A DNA stretch of 18,521 nt, from positions 1 to 18,521 of the forward strand of contig ONXW01000201.1 in the NCBI GenBank assembly GCA_900321915.1, given 5' to 3'. The translations under genes were made by a program, and so were the position numbers. This document shows positions 7,978-15,643 of the stretch, piece by piece (position 1 is the stretch's first letter; each line of letters opens with the position of its first letter). Under the pieces are notes generated by a model. That model ran no database searches, was not told the origin of the DNA, and was given only the letters and a program-made list of their open reading frames with translations. This stretch comes from an uncultured Eubacteriales bacterium. Its GTDB lineage: Bacteria > Bacillota > Clostridia > Lachnospirales > Lachnospiraceae.

Positions 7978-8934
7978 TTACTGTACGTTGTCCTTTGTGA
8001 TAAGGCTTACTTCGACCGGAAGGGTCTTCTCTACGGACTCGCCTGCCATCAGCTTTGCTGCGGTCTCAACAGCGGTAGCGCCCATAAGGTCCGGCTGCTG
8101 TGCAACGGTTGCAGCCATGGTGCCTTCCTTAACTGCCTCGATAGCGTCGTCAGTTGCGTCAAAGCCTGCTACGATGATGTCCTTGCCGCTGATTGCCTCG
8201 ATAGCGCCGAGTGCCATCTCATCGTTGTGAGCGAATACGCACTTGATGTCGGGATTGGCCTGGAGCATGTTCTCCATAACGGTCATACCCTCTGCACGGT
8301 TGAAGTTTGCGGTCTGGCTTGCAACCACATCCAGCTTCTCATCTGCCACAGAGTGGAAGCCCTCGCCGCGGTCGATGGTTGCGCTTGCGCCGTTAACGCC
8401 TTCCAGCTCGGCTGTCTTAGCCTTCTCTCCTGCCAGCTCAACCAGGTACTCAGCTGCCATCTTCGCGCCGGCTACGTTGTCGGAAGCGATGGAGCAGTCA
8501 ACTTCTACACCGTTTACCACACGGTCTACCGCGATAACCTTGATGCCCTTCTCGATGGCATCCTCTACCGCCGGGGCAACAGCGTCAGAATCTACCGGGT
8601 TTACGATAAGAACCTTGATGTCCTTGGAGATCAGGTCTTCGATATCGCTGGTCTGCTTTGCGGAGTCATCACCTGCATCAACTACGATCAAGTCAACACC
8701 CAGCTCTTTTGCCTTTGCCTCAGCTCCGTCGGAAAGTGTGACGAAGAAGGGGTTGTTCAGGGTGGAAAGGGACAGGCCGACGCTTCCGGCCTCTGCTGCC
8801 GCTTCTCCGCCTTCTGCTGCCGCTTCGGTTGCTGCCGCTTCAGTTTCTGCCGGCTTGTTTCCGCTTCCGCATGCCGCCATGGAAAGAACCATGAGAGATG
8901 CTGTCAATAATGCTGCAATTTTCTTCAGTTTCAT
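7978..8934 (-). CDS. rbsB: Ribose ABC transporter substrate-binding lipoprotein
   Basis: The 318-residue protein is the sugar-binding component for the RbsA/RbsC transporter. A signal peptide with lipobox MAAC places the lipidated cysteine at residue 22. An Ala/Glu-rich linker (about 29-50) tethers the domain to the membrane. The periplasmic-binding-protein type I fold starts at SVGLSLSTLNNPFF and includes the ribose-type stretches VVDAGDDSAKQ, NPVDSDAV, CVFAHNDEMALGAIEA and VAGFDATDDA. The ribosome site GGAGG (8944-8948) is nine bases before the ATG. It is the last gene of the operon, preceded by a 117-base gap that carries a strong hairpin, and ends 28 bases before the shared terminator. 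A related galactose or allose specificity cannot be excluded by eye, but rbsD and rbsK next to it favour ribose. Confidence 0.93.
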   Translation of the reverse strand: MKLKKIAALLTASLMVLSMAACGSGNKPAETEAAATEAAAEGGEAAAEAGSVGLSLSTLNNPFFVTLSDGAEAKAKELGVDLIVVDAGDDSAKQTSDIEDLISKDIKVLIVNPVDSDAVAPAVEDAIEKGIKVIAVDRVVNGVEVDCSIASDNVAGAKMAAEYLVELAGEKAKTAELEGVNGASATIDRGEGFHSVADEKLDVVASQTANFNRAEGMTVMENMLQANPDIKCVFAHNDEMALGAIEAISGKDIIVAGFDATDDAIEAVKEGTMAATVAQQPDLMGATAVETAAKLMAGESVEKTLPVEVSLITKDNVQ

Positions 8935-8978
8935 ACCTTTTTTCCTCCATTTTTAAAAAAATAGGTTTCTATGCGCAA

Positions 8979-9023
8979 CACCTGTCCCCGGACCGCCGTT
9001 TTCCGGCGGACCGGTTCCGGGTG
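8979..9023 (-). other. RNA hairpin between rbsC and rbsB
   Basis: On the minus strand CCGGTCCGCCG, loop GAAAA and CGGCGGTCCGG form a stem with one T-T mismatch (plus-strand arms 8988-8998 and 9004-9014). CACC/GGTG pairing at the base adds to it. There is no T-run directly after it, so it is probably not a simple terminator. A stability or processing element that raises rbsB relative to rbsC is the likely role (inference). Confidence 0.6.
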
Positions 9024-9051
9024 ACTGTGCCGTTCTTTCTCTTTCCGCCGC

Positions 9052-9987
9052 TTACCTCTTCCGGTCGGAAAGTACCGCGATCAGGATGACGACCGCCTTG
9101 ACGACGGACTGATAGTAGGAAGATACGCCGAGGATATTCAGTCCGTTATTCAGTACCGCGATGATCAGGACACCGACGAAGGTTCCCCAGATCCGGCCGC
9201 GGCCGCCGTTCATGCTGGTGCCGCCCAGAGCTACGGAAGCGATGGCGTCCAGCTCGTATCCGTCGCCCAGTGTGGGCTGTGCGGAATTCAGACGGGACAG
9301 AAGAATCAGTCCGGACAGGGCAGCCATGCATCCGGAGATGGCATAGGCTGCGAGTTTTGTGCGGTCAATGTTGACACCGGCCAGCTTTGCGGAGACGGCA
9401 TTGCTTCCCGTCGCGTAAATCCGGCGGCCGAAGGTCGTCTTTTCCAGCACAAACATAAAGATGGCAAATACCGCCACGAAAAGGATAACCGGGAAAGGAA
9501 TTCCGAGAACGCTTCCTTTACCCACAAACTTCAGCAGGGCGCTGCTGCCGAGTCCGGAGATCGGCTTGCCGTTCATGAATATCATGGTGATGCCGCGGAA
9601 AGCCGTCATCGTGATCAGCGTCGCGATGAAGGGCTGCAGGCGTCCCTTGGTAACCAGGGTTCCGCTGACGCAGCCGAAAGCTGTACCGATGACAAGAGCA
9701 AGCAGCATGGCGATACCGGCGGGCATGCCGCCCTTGATAAATGACGCGCAGAACGCTGTGGTCAGGGCCAGGACCGAACCGACCGACAGGTCGATTCCGC
9801 CGGTAAGGATGACGCAGGTCATGCCGAAGGCGATAAATCCGTTAATTGAAGACTGCCTGACCAGTGACATGAAGTTATCGATCGTCCTGAACTGAGGACT
9901 TATCACACTGATAACTATAACCAGCAGGACCAGCGCGATAAGCGCTCCCAGGTCCTGAATCTTAGACATAAAATCTTTCTTATCCAT
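9052..9987 (-). CDS. rbsC: Ribose ABC transporter permease
   Basis: The 311-residue hydrophobic protein forms the membrane channel for sugar import. It has about ten predicted helices and the family stretches [31 protein letters not shown] and [18 protein letters not shown] sequence near the end. I place the start at 9987 ([10 protein letters not shown]) because AGGAGG lies eight bases upstream of it. An in-frame ATG at 10008 lies before that ribosome site and would add seven residues. With the 9987 start, the gene overlaps the end of rbsA by eight bases (ATGGATAA), implying translational coupling. It works with RbsA (ATPase) and RbsB (binding protein). Confidence 0.93.
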   Translation of the reverse strand: MDKKDFMSKIQDLGALIALVLLVIVISVISPQFRTIDNFMSLVRQSSINGFIAFGMTCVILTGGIDLSVGSVLALTTAFCASFIKGGMPAGIAMLLALVIGTAFGCVSGTLVTKGRLQPFIATLITMTAFRGITMIFMNGKPISGLGSSALLKFVGKGSVLGIPFPVILFVAVFAIFMFVLEKTTFGRRIYATGSNAVSAKLAGVNIDRTKLAAYAISGCMAALSGLILLSRLNSAQPTLGDGYELDAIASVALGGTSMNGGRGRIWGTFVGVLIIAVLNNGLNILGVSSYYQSVVKAVVILIAVLSDRKR

Positions 9988-11470
9988 CGAGCTGCCCTCC
10001 TGTGGCAAGAGTCATGATATTTTCCTGATTTGCTTTTTCCCTGTCGATAAAGCCGGCGATATGTCCCTCGTGTACTACCATGACACGGTCAGACATTCCG
10101 AGAACCTCCGGCAGCTCGGATGAAACCATGATGATGGCAACGCCCCTTGCGGCCAGGTCATTGATAATGGAATAAATTTCCTTCTTCGCGCCGATATCGA
10201 CTCCTCTGGTAGGCTCATCCAGAATCAGCACTGTGGGATCCGTAAAAATCCACTTCGCAAAAACAACCTTCTGCTGGTTGCCTCCGCTCAGCTCCCCGCA
10301 GGCGTGCTTCGGTCCGGTGCAGCGGATGTGCAGATCCTCGATACCCTTTTTCACCATATCGAGCTCCGCCTTCGCGTTCAGCACGCCGCCGGAAGATATC
10401 TTGTCAAGGTTCGCCACGGAGATATTCTTCATGATGCTCTCTTCCAGCATCAGGCCCTCGACCTTGCGGTCCTCGGTGATGAAGCCGATTCCGTTTTTCA
10501 TGGCATCGCCCGGTGTCTTATTATGGACTTCTTTGCCGTTTACCAGGATGGTACCCGTCACATCAGGCATATTGCCGAAGATCGACTGCATGATCTCCGT
10601 GCGCCCCGCGCCCATCAGGCCGGCGACGCCCAGGACCTCGCCCTTGCGGACGCTGAAATTCACGTCCTCAAAGATGCCCGGACAGGTCAGGTTCTTTACC
10701 TCAAACTCTGTGTCTCCCAGGGTGACATTCCGCTCCGGATAACGCTCGCCGATCTCGCGGCCGATCATCATGCGGACCACTTCGGTCATGTCCGTCTCGG
10801 GGATATTCCTTGTGCCGACATACTCGCCGTCCCGCAGGATGGTAATCCTGTCGCACAGCTCAAAGATCTCCTCCATTCTGTGGGAAATGTAGACGATCGA
10901 CACGCCCTTCTCGCGAAGCGAGCGAACCACCTGGAACAGGACCTCTGTCTCACTCTGCGTGAGCGCCGCCGTGGGCTCGTCCATGATAATGACCTTAGCG
11001 TCCACCATCAGCGCCTTCGCAATCTCAATCATCTGCTGCTGTCCGATGGAAAGGGTGTTCATCTTCCTTCCCGGATCAATCTTTACCCCGAGCAGGTCCA
11101 GGATCCTCTTTACTTCCTTCCGCATCGCCTTTGAGTCGCAGATGCCGAACTTTCCGTGGATCTCCTTCCCGAGGAACATGTTCTCTTCCACCGTCAGGTC
11201 GAACAGGACATTCAGCTCCTGGTGGATAAACACAATTCCCGCTTTTTCCGCTTCCTGGGGATTTTTATATACAACCTCCTGGCCATCCACAATGACTGTT
11301 CCGGCGTCGCGGGTATAGACACCGGTCAGGATTTTCATCAGCGTGGATTTTCCGGCGCCGTTCTCTCCCATCAGCGCGTGGATCTCGCCATCGGCGAGCT
11401 CAAATCCCGCATTGCGGAGCACCGGGTTGCCGCCAAATGCTTTATTGATTCCCCGCATTTCAATCTGCAT
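9980..11470 (-). CDS. rbsA: Ribose ABC transporter ATPase with two nucleotide-binding domains
   Basis: The 496-residue protein powers ribose import. The first ATPase domain has Walker [10 protein letters not shown] (about 35-43), signature LSIGQQQ and Walker [13 protein letters not shown]. The second has a degenerate Walker [11 protein letters not shown], with Arg in place of the usual Lys, then signature LSGGNQQK and Walker [13 protein letters not shown]. An inactive-looking second P-loop is normal in RbsA/MglA-type proteins. Length matches the family (about 490-500). GGGAGGG lies five bases before the ATG. The gene starts 13 bases after rbsD ends and overlaps rbsC, so it sits inside one operon. 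Confidence 0.95.
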   Translation of the reverse strand: MQIEMRGINKAFGGNPVLRNAGFELADGEIHALMGENGAGKSTLMKILTGVYTRDAGTVIVDGQEVVYKNPQEAEKAGIVFIHQELNVLFDLTVEENMFLGKEIHGKFGICDSKAMRKEVKRILDLLGVKIDPGRKMNTLSIGQQQMIEIAKALMVDAKVIIMDEPTAALTQSETEVLFQVVRSLREKGVSIVYISHRMEEIFELCDRITILRDGEYVGTRNIPETDMTEVVRMMIGREIGERYPERNVTLGDTEFEVKNLTCPGIFEDVNFSVRKGEVLGVAGLMGAGRTEIMQSIFGNMPDVTGTILVNGKEVHNKTPGDAMKNGIGFITEDRKVEGLMLEESIMKNISVANLDKISSGGVLNAKAELDMVKKGIEDLHIRCTGPKHACGELSGGNQQKVVFAKWIFTDPTVLILDEPTRGVDIGAKKEIYSIINDLAARGVAIIMVSSELPEVLGMSDRVMVVHEGHIAGFIDREKANQENIMTLATGGQLDG

Positions 11471-11483
11471 AAGAACCCTCCCG

Positions 11484-11897
11484 TCAGAAAATACAGCCGG
11501 ACTGAAGGATGATGTTGGAGTACGGCGTTGTCTCTCCTGTGCGGATCACCGCCTTACAGTCCTTCGTCATCTTTTTCAGTTCCGCATGGCTCACAAACGC
11601 AACCTCAGGCGCACCGGCTTCCCCGGACTCTTTGAAAAACTGAAGAACCGCCTGAAGCATCTCCGCGTTCTTTTCCCGGATCTCCTCCGCCAGGAAGATC
11701 TTCTCAATCTTCATATCTCCTGCCACAACCTTCAGCACATCCAGGAATGACGGCTGTCCGAACTGAACCGCCAGGTCAATCCGTTCCGTCTCATCCGGGA
11801 CCGGCAGGCCGCAGTCGCCGATGCAGATCTGATCCGTGTGTCCCATATAGGAGAGGACGCGGGAAATATCACTGTTTAAAACTCCGTTTTTCTTCAT
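11484..11897 (-). CDS. rbsD: D-ribose pyranase
   Basis: The 137-residue protein interconverts the pyranose and furanose forms of ribose, so that the imported sugar suits ribokinase. The N-terminus [22 protein letters not shown] and the downstream IGDCGLPVP are typical. H20 and D28 occupy the positions of the known active-site His and Asp. The family is usually 130-140 residues. AGGAGA lies seven bases before the ATG. The gene follows rbsK by 22 bases and precedes rbsA by 13, so co-transcription is very likely. Confidence 0.93.
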   Translation of the reverse strand: MKKNGVLNSDISRVLSYMGHTDQICIGDCGLPVPDETERIDLAVQFGQPSFLDVLKVVAGDMKIEKIFLAEEIREKNAEMLQAVLQFFKESGEAGAPEVAFVSHAELKKMTKDCKAVIRTGETTPYSNIILQSGCIF

Positions 11898-11919
11898 GTT
11901 TTTTTCTCCTGATCCTCAC

Positions 11920-12804
11920 TTATCCCAGCGCTTTCTCAACTTCCTCCGCGGTCGGCATGCCGCCCTGGGCGCCGAACTTCTCCGTGGAGAGGCTTGCCGC
12001 GGTATTCGCGTACCTGAGGGCTTCCTCCGGGGAATCCCCCAGCGCAATCCTGACGCAGAATGCCCCGTTCATCGTGTCGCCTGCACCGGTAGTATCCGCC
12101 ACCTTCGCCGGACGCACGGGTACATTCAGTACTTTGCCGTTTTTCAGTCCCACGGAAACGCCGCGGGAGCCCTGGGTGATGACCAGCTTCTCCGGATAGC
12201 TCAGAAGAAGCTCCTCCGCAGTCTTGTCTTCACCGAAGATAAGCCCCGCTTCGTGCTCGTTCGGGGTAAGCCAGGTCACCTTTTCGATGATCTCCGGCGG
12301 GACATCCGCAGCGGGCGCCGGGTTGAGAACCACAGGAATCCCCTTCTCGCTGCACAGTCCGACAATATAATGTACGGTATCCAGCGGGATCTCATGCTGA
12401 AGAACTACCATGCTGTAACCCAGGAGCTCATCTTTGATGCTGTCCACATAAGCCCGGTCAACCTTCCCGTTGGCGCCCGCCACTACTATGATGGTATTGT
12501 CATTATCTCCAACGGTGATGATGGCAATTCCTGTCGGAACTCCCTCAACAACGCGGATATAGTCCGTATTCACACCATTGGCCCGGAGATTCTCAACCAT
12601 CTTCTTTCCGTTCTCGTCGTCGCCCACACATCCGAACATGGCCGTCTCCGCCCCGAGCCTTGCCATCGCAACCGCCTGGTTCGCGCCTTTCCCTCCGGGG
12701 ATATAGCGCAGGTCATGTCCGTGAAGCGTCTCTCCTTTGTTCGGAATCCGGTCCGCTATTACGGTCTGGTCAATATTGATACTTCCGACAACCGCAATTT
12801 TCAT
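11920..12804 (-). CDS. rbsK: Ribokinase
   Basis: The 294-residue PfkB-family kinase converts ribose to ribose 5-phosphate using ATP in the cytoplasm. The first PfkB signature is GGKGANQAVAMARLG; the second is DTTGAGDTMNGAF, with the catalytic Asp at residue 243. NPAPAADVP and LTPNEHEA are also typical of ribokinase. I choose the ATG at 12804 (MKIAVVGSINID) because AGGAGG sits eight bases before it and the protein then begins like other ribokinases; an ATG at 12828 would add eight residues in front of that site. It is the first gene of the rbs operon. No rbsR regulator gene is linked here. Confidence 0.94.
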   Translation of the reverse strand: MKIAVVGSINIDQTVIADRIPNKGETLHGHDLRYIPGGKGANQAVAMARLGAETAMFGCVGDDENGKKMVENLRANGVNTDYIRVVEGVPTGIAIITVGDNDNTIIVVAGANGKVDRAYVDSIKDELLGYSMVVLQHEIPLDTVHYIVGLCSEKGIPVVLNPAPAADVPPEIIEKVTWLTPNEHEAGLIFGEDKTAEELLLSYPEKLVITQGSRGVSVGLKNGKVLNVPVRPAKVADTTGAGDTMNGAFCVRIALGDSPEEALRYANTAASLSTEKFGAQGGMPTAEEVEKALG

Positions 12805-12852
12805 GTACCTTACCTCCTTCCCGTTCATGGAATAAAACCCATATTAATTATT

Positions 12853-12861
12853 ATTTTAGCA
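12853..12861 (-). promoter_or_regulatory. Probable rbs operon promoter (extended -10)
   Basis: On the minus strand TGCTAAAAT (12861-12853) gives a TGn-extended -10; only a weak TTTTAA lies 17 bases upstream. Transcription would start near 12846, about 42 bases before rbsK. The surrounding 12829-12997 is very AT-rich and otherwise gene-free. I see no consensus cre site there, but TATGATCATA (12920-12929) and TTTTAAAA (12874-12881) are short palindromes. Confidence 0.45.
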
Positions 12862-12997
12862 CTTCTGTCCGGATTTTAAAACCGTGAGCAATGCAATAAT
12901 TCAACGATCTTGATATATTTATGATCATATGTGTTATTACTATATCTTATATTAACTATAAATACATTAAACCAATCCGAAATATAATTATATCGTC

Positions 12998-13026
12998 AAA
13001 AAAAGAGACCGGCATTTGCCGGTCTC
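12998..13026 (-). terminator. Terminator of the 451-residue lipoprotein gene
   Basis: On the minus strand GAGACCGGC, loop AAAT and GCCGGTCTC form a perfect nine-base stem (plus-strand arms 13005-13013 and 13018-13026), followed by seven T. It lies 22 bases past the stop codon at 13049. Confidence 0.93.
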
Positions 13027-13048
13027 CAGTAAGCCGGGATGCAGCGCG

Positions 13049-14404
13049 CTACGCCCCGAATTCCATATCCAGAACCATCTGTGTTTTTAGTGACTCTGTC
13101 TGCAGGAGGATATCCAGCTCCGTGAGGGTATCCTTTATCCCTTCCCTGCACCGGACAGCCTCCCCCGCGTCTCTGCATTCAGCGGAAAGCTCCGCGATAT
13201 ACCGGGCCTCTGCGCCGTCCGCTTCCGGGAATTCCCATATCTCTATCTCTATCTTCGTTTCCGCGCAGGTGCCCGTATAGCGTTTAAAGAATACCGGGCC
13301 TGCCTCTTTTGCAGCTTTGAGTGCCTGCGTACCCCAGCCCTCAGACTTCCAGTCCCGCTCCGCGGAAGGCATCTGCGTTTCGCAGAATTCCCCCGCTTCC
13401 TCCGCGGACAGGTCCGCGATGCCGGATTTGCCGTCCGAAGGATATTCCGCCTCGGCGGAAAGACTCAGGGTCATGCCGGAAATGCCCCACTCGATCTGGC
13501 TCTCCCATTCTCCCCCCGTCAGGTCAAAGCCTTCCGCCTCGGCGAGCTGCATGGCGGCACTGATATCATCTCCCTGCACCGGGTATCGTTTTTTAAATGT
13601 GAATTTATAGCCCTTCTCAGGCTTGTCCTCCCGTATCCGCACACGGTTGAACCACCCCTCGCCGCTGAATGTCCTGTCCGGGGTCTCCAGGAAGAAGAGG
13701 CCGTAGCGCTTTACCTTCTTTTCCCCTGCCGAAAAGGCGTCGATAAACTCCTGTTTCAGCTGATTGTCCTCATCCAGCACCTTGTCCGCGTCCAGGAGGA
13801 AGCGGACCTCATAGGAGTCCGGCTCCCGGAAATCCTGTCCGCCCTCCGCCTGCGCTTCCGGGGCAGGGATGGACCTTGCGGCCAGCGATTCACAGAATGC
13901 CTTAAACTCGCCTCCCATGCTGCCGGAGGAGAAGGAGTACTCCTGGTAAATGGATTCGTCCCCGGTCCAGTACAGGTAAGTCCAGGGACCGCTGTCCCCG
14001 GTCGTGACATCCTCACTCCTCGGTTTTACCGTGCCGTCCTTCAGGTATCCGAGAAACTGTTTCCACTCTGCCTCCTGCAGGTCAAAACACCCGGTAAGCG
14101 TGGTATCCTCCTCCGTCGCAGGCCCGTACTCATCCGGCCTCTCCCTGGTTTCGTGGAAAAACATGTACTTTCCGTCTTCGGTGTAAAAGCGGTATCTCTG
14201 ATAGAAAGCGTTATAATTGATATTTTCATAAGTATAGTAAAAATCCGTAATGTCTTCCGCCCGGATATCCTTTCCGACAACCAGCTCACTCTTATTTTCC
14301 GAAGCGCCGGTCGACGGCTCGGCCTGCGCGATGTCCGGGGCGCATCCGGCGGCCGCTGCCAGGGCCAGGAGCCCGCAGACTGCATACAGAAGTAATTTTT
14401 TCAT
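13049..14404 (-). CDS. Large lipoprotein of unknown function
   Basis: I do not recognise a family. The 451-residue protein begins with a lipoprotein signal peptide; lipobox AAGC puts the lipidated cysteine at residue 21. A short Ser/Glu-rich linker follows. The rest is acidic and rich in aromatic residues, with repeated beta-strand-like stretches such as DFYYTYENINYNAFYQRYRF and WTYLYWTGDESIYQEYSF. This suggests a surface-exposed beta-rich domain, but no catalytic motif stands out. AGGAGG lies seven bases before the ATG. It has its own promoter and terminator, so it is a single-gene unit. Its residues do not resemble the other lipoprotein at 14850, apart from the similar secretion signal. Confidence 0.85.
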   Translation of the reverse strand: MKKLLLYAVCGLLALAAAAGCAPDIAQAEPSTGASENKSELVVGKDIRAEDITDFYYTYENINYNAFYQRYRFYTEDGKYMFFHETRERPDEYGPATEEDTTLTGCFDLQEAEWKQFLGYLKDGTVKPRSEDVTTGDSGPWTYLYWTGDESIYQEYSFSSGSMGGEFKAFCESLAARSIPAPEAQAEGGQDFREPDSYEVRFLLDADKVLDEDNQLKQEFIDAFSAGEKKVKRYGLFFLETPDRTFSGEGWFNRVRIREDKPEKGYKFTFKKRYPVQGDDISAAMQLAEAEGFDLTGGEWESQIEWGISGMTLSLSAEAEYPSDGKSGIADLSAEEAGEFCETQMPSAERDWKSEGWGTQALKAAKEAGPVFFKRYTGTCAETKIEIEIWEFPEADGAEARYIAELSAECRDAGEAVRCREGIKDTLTELDILLQTESLKTQMVLDMEFGA

Positions 14405-14448
14405 GGTATCTCCTCCTGTTTTCCTGTAGGATGGTCTCTCTCCAGATT

Positions 14449-14477
14449 ATTTTATGCCATTTTCACGGAATACTCAA
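14449..14477 (-). promoter_or_regulatory. Promoter of the 451-residue lipoprotein gene
   Basis: On the minus strand TTGAGT (14477-14472), a 17-base spacer and TAAAAT (14454-14449) form a good sigma-A-type promoter. Transcription would begin near 14442, giving a leader of about 38 bases. It begins about 20 bases past the terminator of the upstream small gene. Confidence 0.65.
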
Positions 14478-14496
14478 GAATGTGCCATAAAAGCAG

Positions 14497-14518
14497 AAAA
14501 ACCGGCCAAAATGGCCGG
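14497..14518 (-). terminator. Terminator of the 60-residue protein gene
   Basis: On the minus strand CCGGCC, loop ATTTT and GGCCGG are followed by five T (plus-strand arms 14502-14507 and 14513-14518, A-run 14497-14501). It lies about 33 bases past the stop codon of the small gene. Confidence 0.8.
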
Positions 14519-14551
14519 CTTTCCCGCATCAGGTCAATAAGCTGTAAATCA

Positions 14552-14734
14552 TCAGCATCGGATACCCAGTTCCATCATCCAGTCAACAAAGCTGTCGGCT
14601 TCATCCGGACTGAAGTACTTTTTGTGAAGAGTTATCCCGGCAGGCGGCATCCCGTGATTCCGTTCCGCGGGGACGCCGTAGCTTTCCTGCCTTACCTGCA
14701 GTGTTTCATACTCATTGACATCTGTTTTTAACAT
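14552..14734 (-). CDS. Small protein of 60 residues, unknown function
   Basis: I do not recognise it. The protein begins MLKTDVNEYETLQVRQESYG, contains AGITLHKKYFSPDEADSFVD, and ends WMMELGIRC. It is soluble-looking, with no signal peptide, membrane helix or double-glycine leader. The C-terminal part could be an amphipathic helix. Support for a real gene comes from context: an extended -10 promoter at 14771-14779, a purine-rich ribosome site (GAGGGG, about nine bases before the ATG), and a GC-rich hairpin with T-run after the stop. It stands alone between two lipoprotein genes, in the same direction. Confidence 0.68.
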   Translation of the reverse strand: MLKTDVNEYETLQVRQESYGVPAERNHGMPPAGITLHKKYFSPDEADSFVDWMMELGIRC

Positions 14735-14770
14735 CCTACTTTCCCCTCTTTCGAATGTTCTCCTGTCCTG

Positions 14771-14779
14771 ATTATACCA
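14771..14779 (-). promoter_or_regulatory. Extended -10 promoter of the 60-residue protein gene
   Basis: On the minus strand TGGTATAAT (14779-14771) is a consensus -10 with TGn extension. The -35 is weak. Transcription would start near 14764, about 30 bases before the ATG at 14734. Confidence 0.6.
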
Positions 14780-14823
14780 GATATAGAGGAAAGGATCATT
14801 TTACAATCTATACATAGTACTTA

Positions 14824-14872
14824 CGGAATTCTTAAGGGAACACCGTTCCTTACTCGGGAACGGAGAATTCCG
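14824..14872. repeat. Nested inverted repeat spanning the lipoprotein stop codon
   Basis: Outer arms CGGAATTCT (14824-14832) and AGAATTCCG (14864-14872) pair perfectly over nine bases. Inner arms CCGTTCC (14843-14849) and GGAACGG (14857-14863) pair over seven. The right-hand arms are contiguous; the left side has a ten-base bulge. The loop holds the stop codon of the 205-residue lipoprotein gene. There is no T-run, so it is not a standard terminator. Confidence 0.7.
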
Positions 14873-15467
14873 CTTTGTCGAGAGCCCCGTCCAGGGCGCC
14901 GCGGAGCTTCAGGTACTCTTCCGCGTACTTGTCTTCCAGGCCGTCGGTGTAGTCCTCATTCGGCTCCATGTAATCATAGAATGTCACATCACCCGCTTTC
15001 CCTATCTCCGAAGCATACTTCTCATCGAACTCTGTCCCGGATTCGGCAAACAGCTCCCGGACCGCCGCAAAGTCGCGTCCGCCGTCCACGGAGAAGATCA
15101 TGGCCAGGGTGCCGGCGGTGCTCCGCACATGTTCCACCTCGTCCTCCGTGAGTTCCCTCTGCCGGGAAGTCTCAACAATCCCGTCGAACTCCTCCTTCGG
15201 GAGCGCCAGGTAGAAGAAACCCATCTGCCGGATTCCGCTGCCCTCTTTCACTTCACCGATCACATGGGGATAGAAAGCCCCTGTGGTATTCCGGAATTCC
15301 TCAGGCATGGCAACGGTAATGCCGATACTCTTGTAGGAAACCGTCTCCGCAGCCGTCTCCGCAGTTTCCGCGGCTGTCGTCTCCGCAGGCTGCTTCGGCG
15401 CGCAGCCGCTGATGAATGCTGCCGTCATGCAGCACAGAATCCCTCTTATTATCCATTTCCTGAACAT
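14850..15467 (-). CDS. Small lipoprotein of unknown function
   Basis: The 205-residue protein starts at the ATG at 15467, with AGGAGG seven bases upstream. The frame stays open upstream through the terminator and the tRNA gene, but those codons are not coding. The signal peptide ends in lipobox ISGC, with the lipidated cysteine at residue 22. A Thr/Glu/Ala-rich linker (ETTAAETAETAAETV) follows, then a domain starting SYKSIGITVAMPEEFRN. The SIGITVAMPEEF pattern is reminiscent of lipoproteins whose domain handles short secreted or surface proteins, but I cannot name a family. The start codon lies only 20 bases past the tRNA-Gly terminator, so the gene seems to rely on read-through or on a promoter inside that region. 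Confidence 0.85.
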   Translation of the reverse strand: MFRKWIIRGILCCMTAAFISGCAPKQPAETTAAETAETAAETVSYKSIGITVAMPEEFRNTTGAFYPHVIGEVKEGSGIRQMGFFYLALPKEEFDGIVETSRQRELTEDEVEHVRSTAGTLAMIFSVDGGRDFAAVRELFAESGTEFDEKYASEIGKAGDVTFYDYMEPNEDYTDGLEDKYAEEYLKLRGALDGALDKAEFSVPE

Positions 15468-15487
15468 AATGATTCCTCCTTTTTTAT

Positions 15488-15523
15488 AAAAAACCCAAAA
15501 TCCCGGATAAACAGGATTTTGGG
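15488..15523 (-). terminator. Terminator behind tRNA-Gly
   Basis: On the minus strand CCCAAAATCC and GGATTTTGGG pair over ten bases (plus-strand arms 15494-15503 and 15514-15523), followed by six T (15493-15488). It lies ten bases past the tRNA end and directly ahead of the lipoprotein ribosome site. Confidence 0.85.
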
Positions 15524-15533
15524 CATAAGAAAG

Positions 15534-15604
15534 AGCAGGATACGGGAATCGAACCCGCCTCTCCAGCTTGGGAAGCTGGCATACTACCGATGTACTAATC
15601 CTGC
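15534..15604 (-). tRNA. tRNA-Gly (anticodon CCC)
   Basis: The 71-base sequence folds as a cloverleaf: acceptor GCAGGAT/ATCCTGC (7 bp), D stem GTAC/GTAT with GG in the loop, anticodon stem CCAGC/GCTGG with loop TTCCCAA, and T arm GCGGG-TTCGATT-CCCGT. The discriminator base is T. The anticodon CCC reads GGG codons for glycine. The 3' CCA is not encoded and must be added after transcription. Confidence 0.95.
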
Positions 15605-15615
15605 GCACATCAGAT

Positions 15616-15643
15616 AGTATACCACAAATCGTTCAAATGTCAA
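15616..15643 (-). promoter_or_regulatory. Strong promoter of tRNA-Gly
   Basis: On the minus strand a perfect -35 TTGACA (15643-15638) stands 16 bases before TATACT (15621-15616), which also has the TGn extension. The -35 includes the TGA stop codon (15642-15640) of the ROK kinase gene, so the promoter is nested in the end of that gene. Confidence 0.85.

Noticed and set aside
9988..10008. Earlier start of rbsC at 10008
   Set aside because: It lies upstream of the AGGAGG site, which is correctly spaced for the ATG at 9987.
10304..11134. Plus-strand open frame of 276 codons
   Set aside because: Antisense to rbsA, whose ATPase motifs are intact; no ribosome site or recognisable domain.
15467..15533. 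T-box riboswitch controlling the lipoprotein
   Set aside because: The region is only about 66 bases, lacks the T-box sequence and specifier stem, and the hairpin is explained as the tRNA terminator.
15468..15608. N-terminal extension of the 205-residue lipoprotein from an upstream ATG at 15608
   Set aside because: That stretch is the tRNA-Gly gene and its terminator; the ATG at 15467 has a ribosome site and begins a proper lipoprotein signal peptide.
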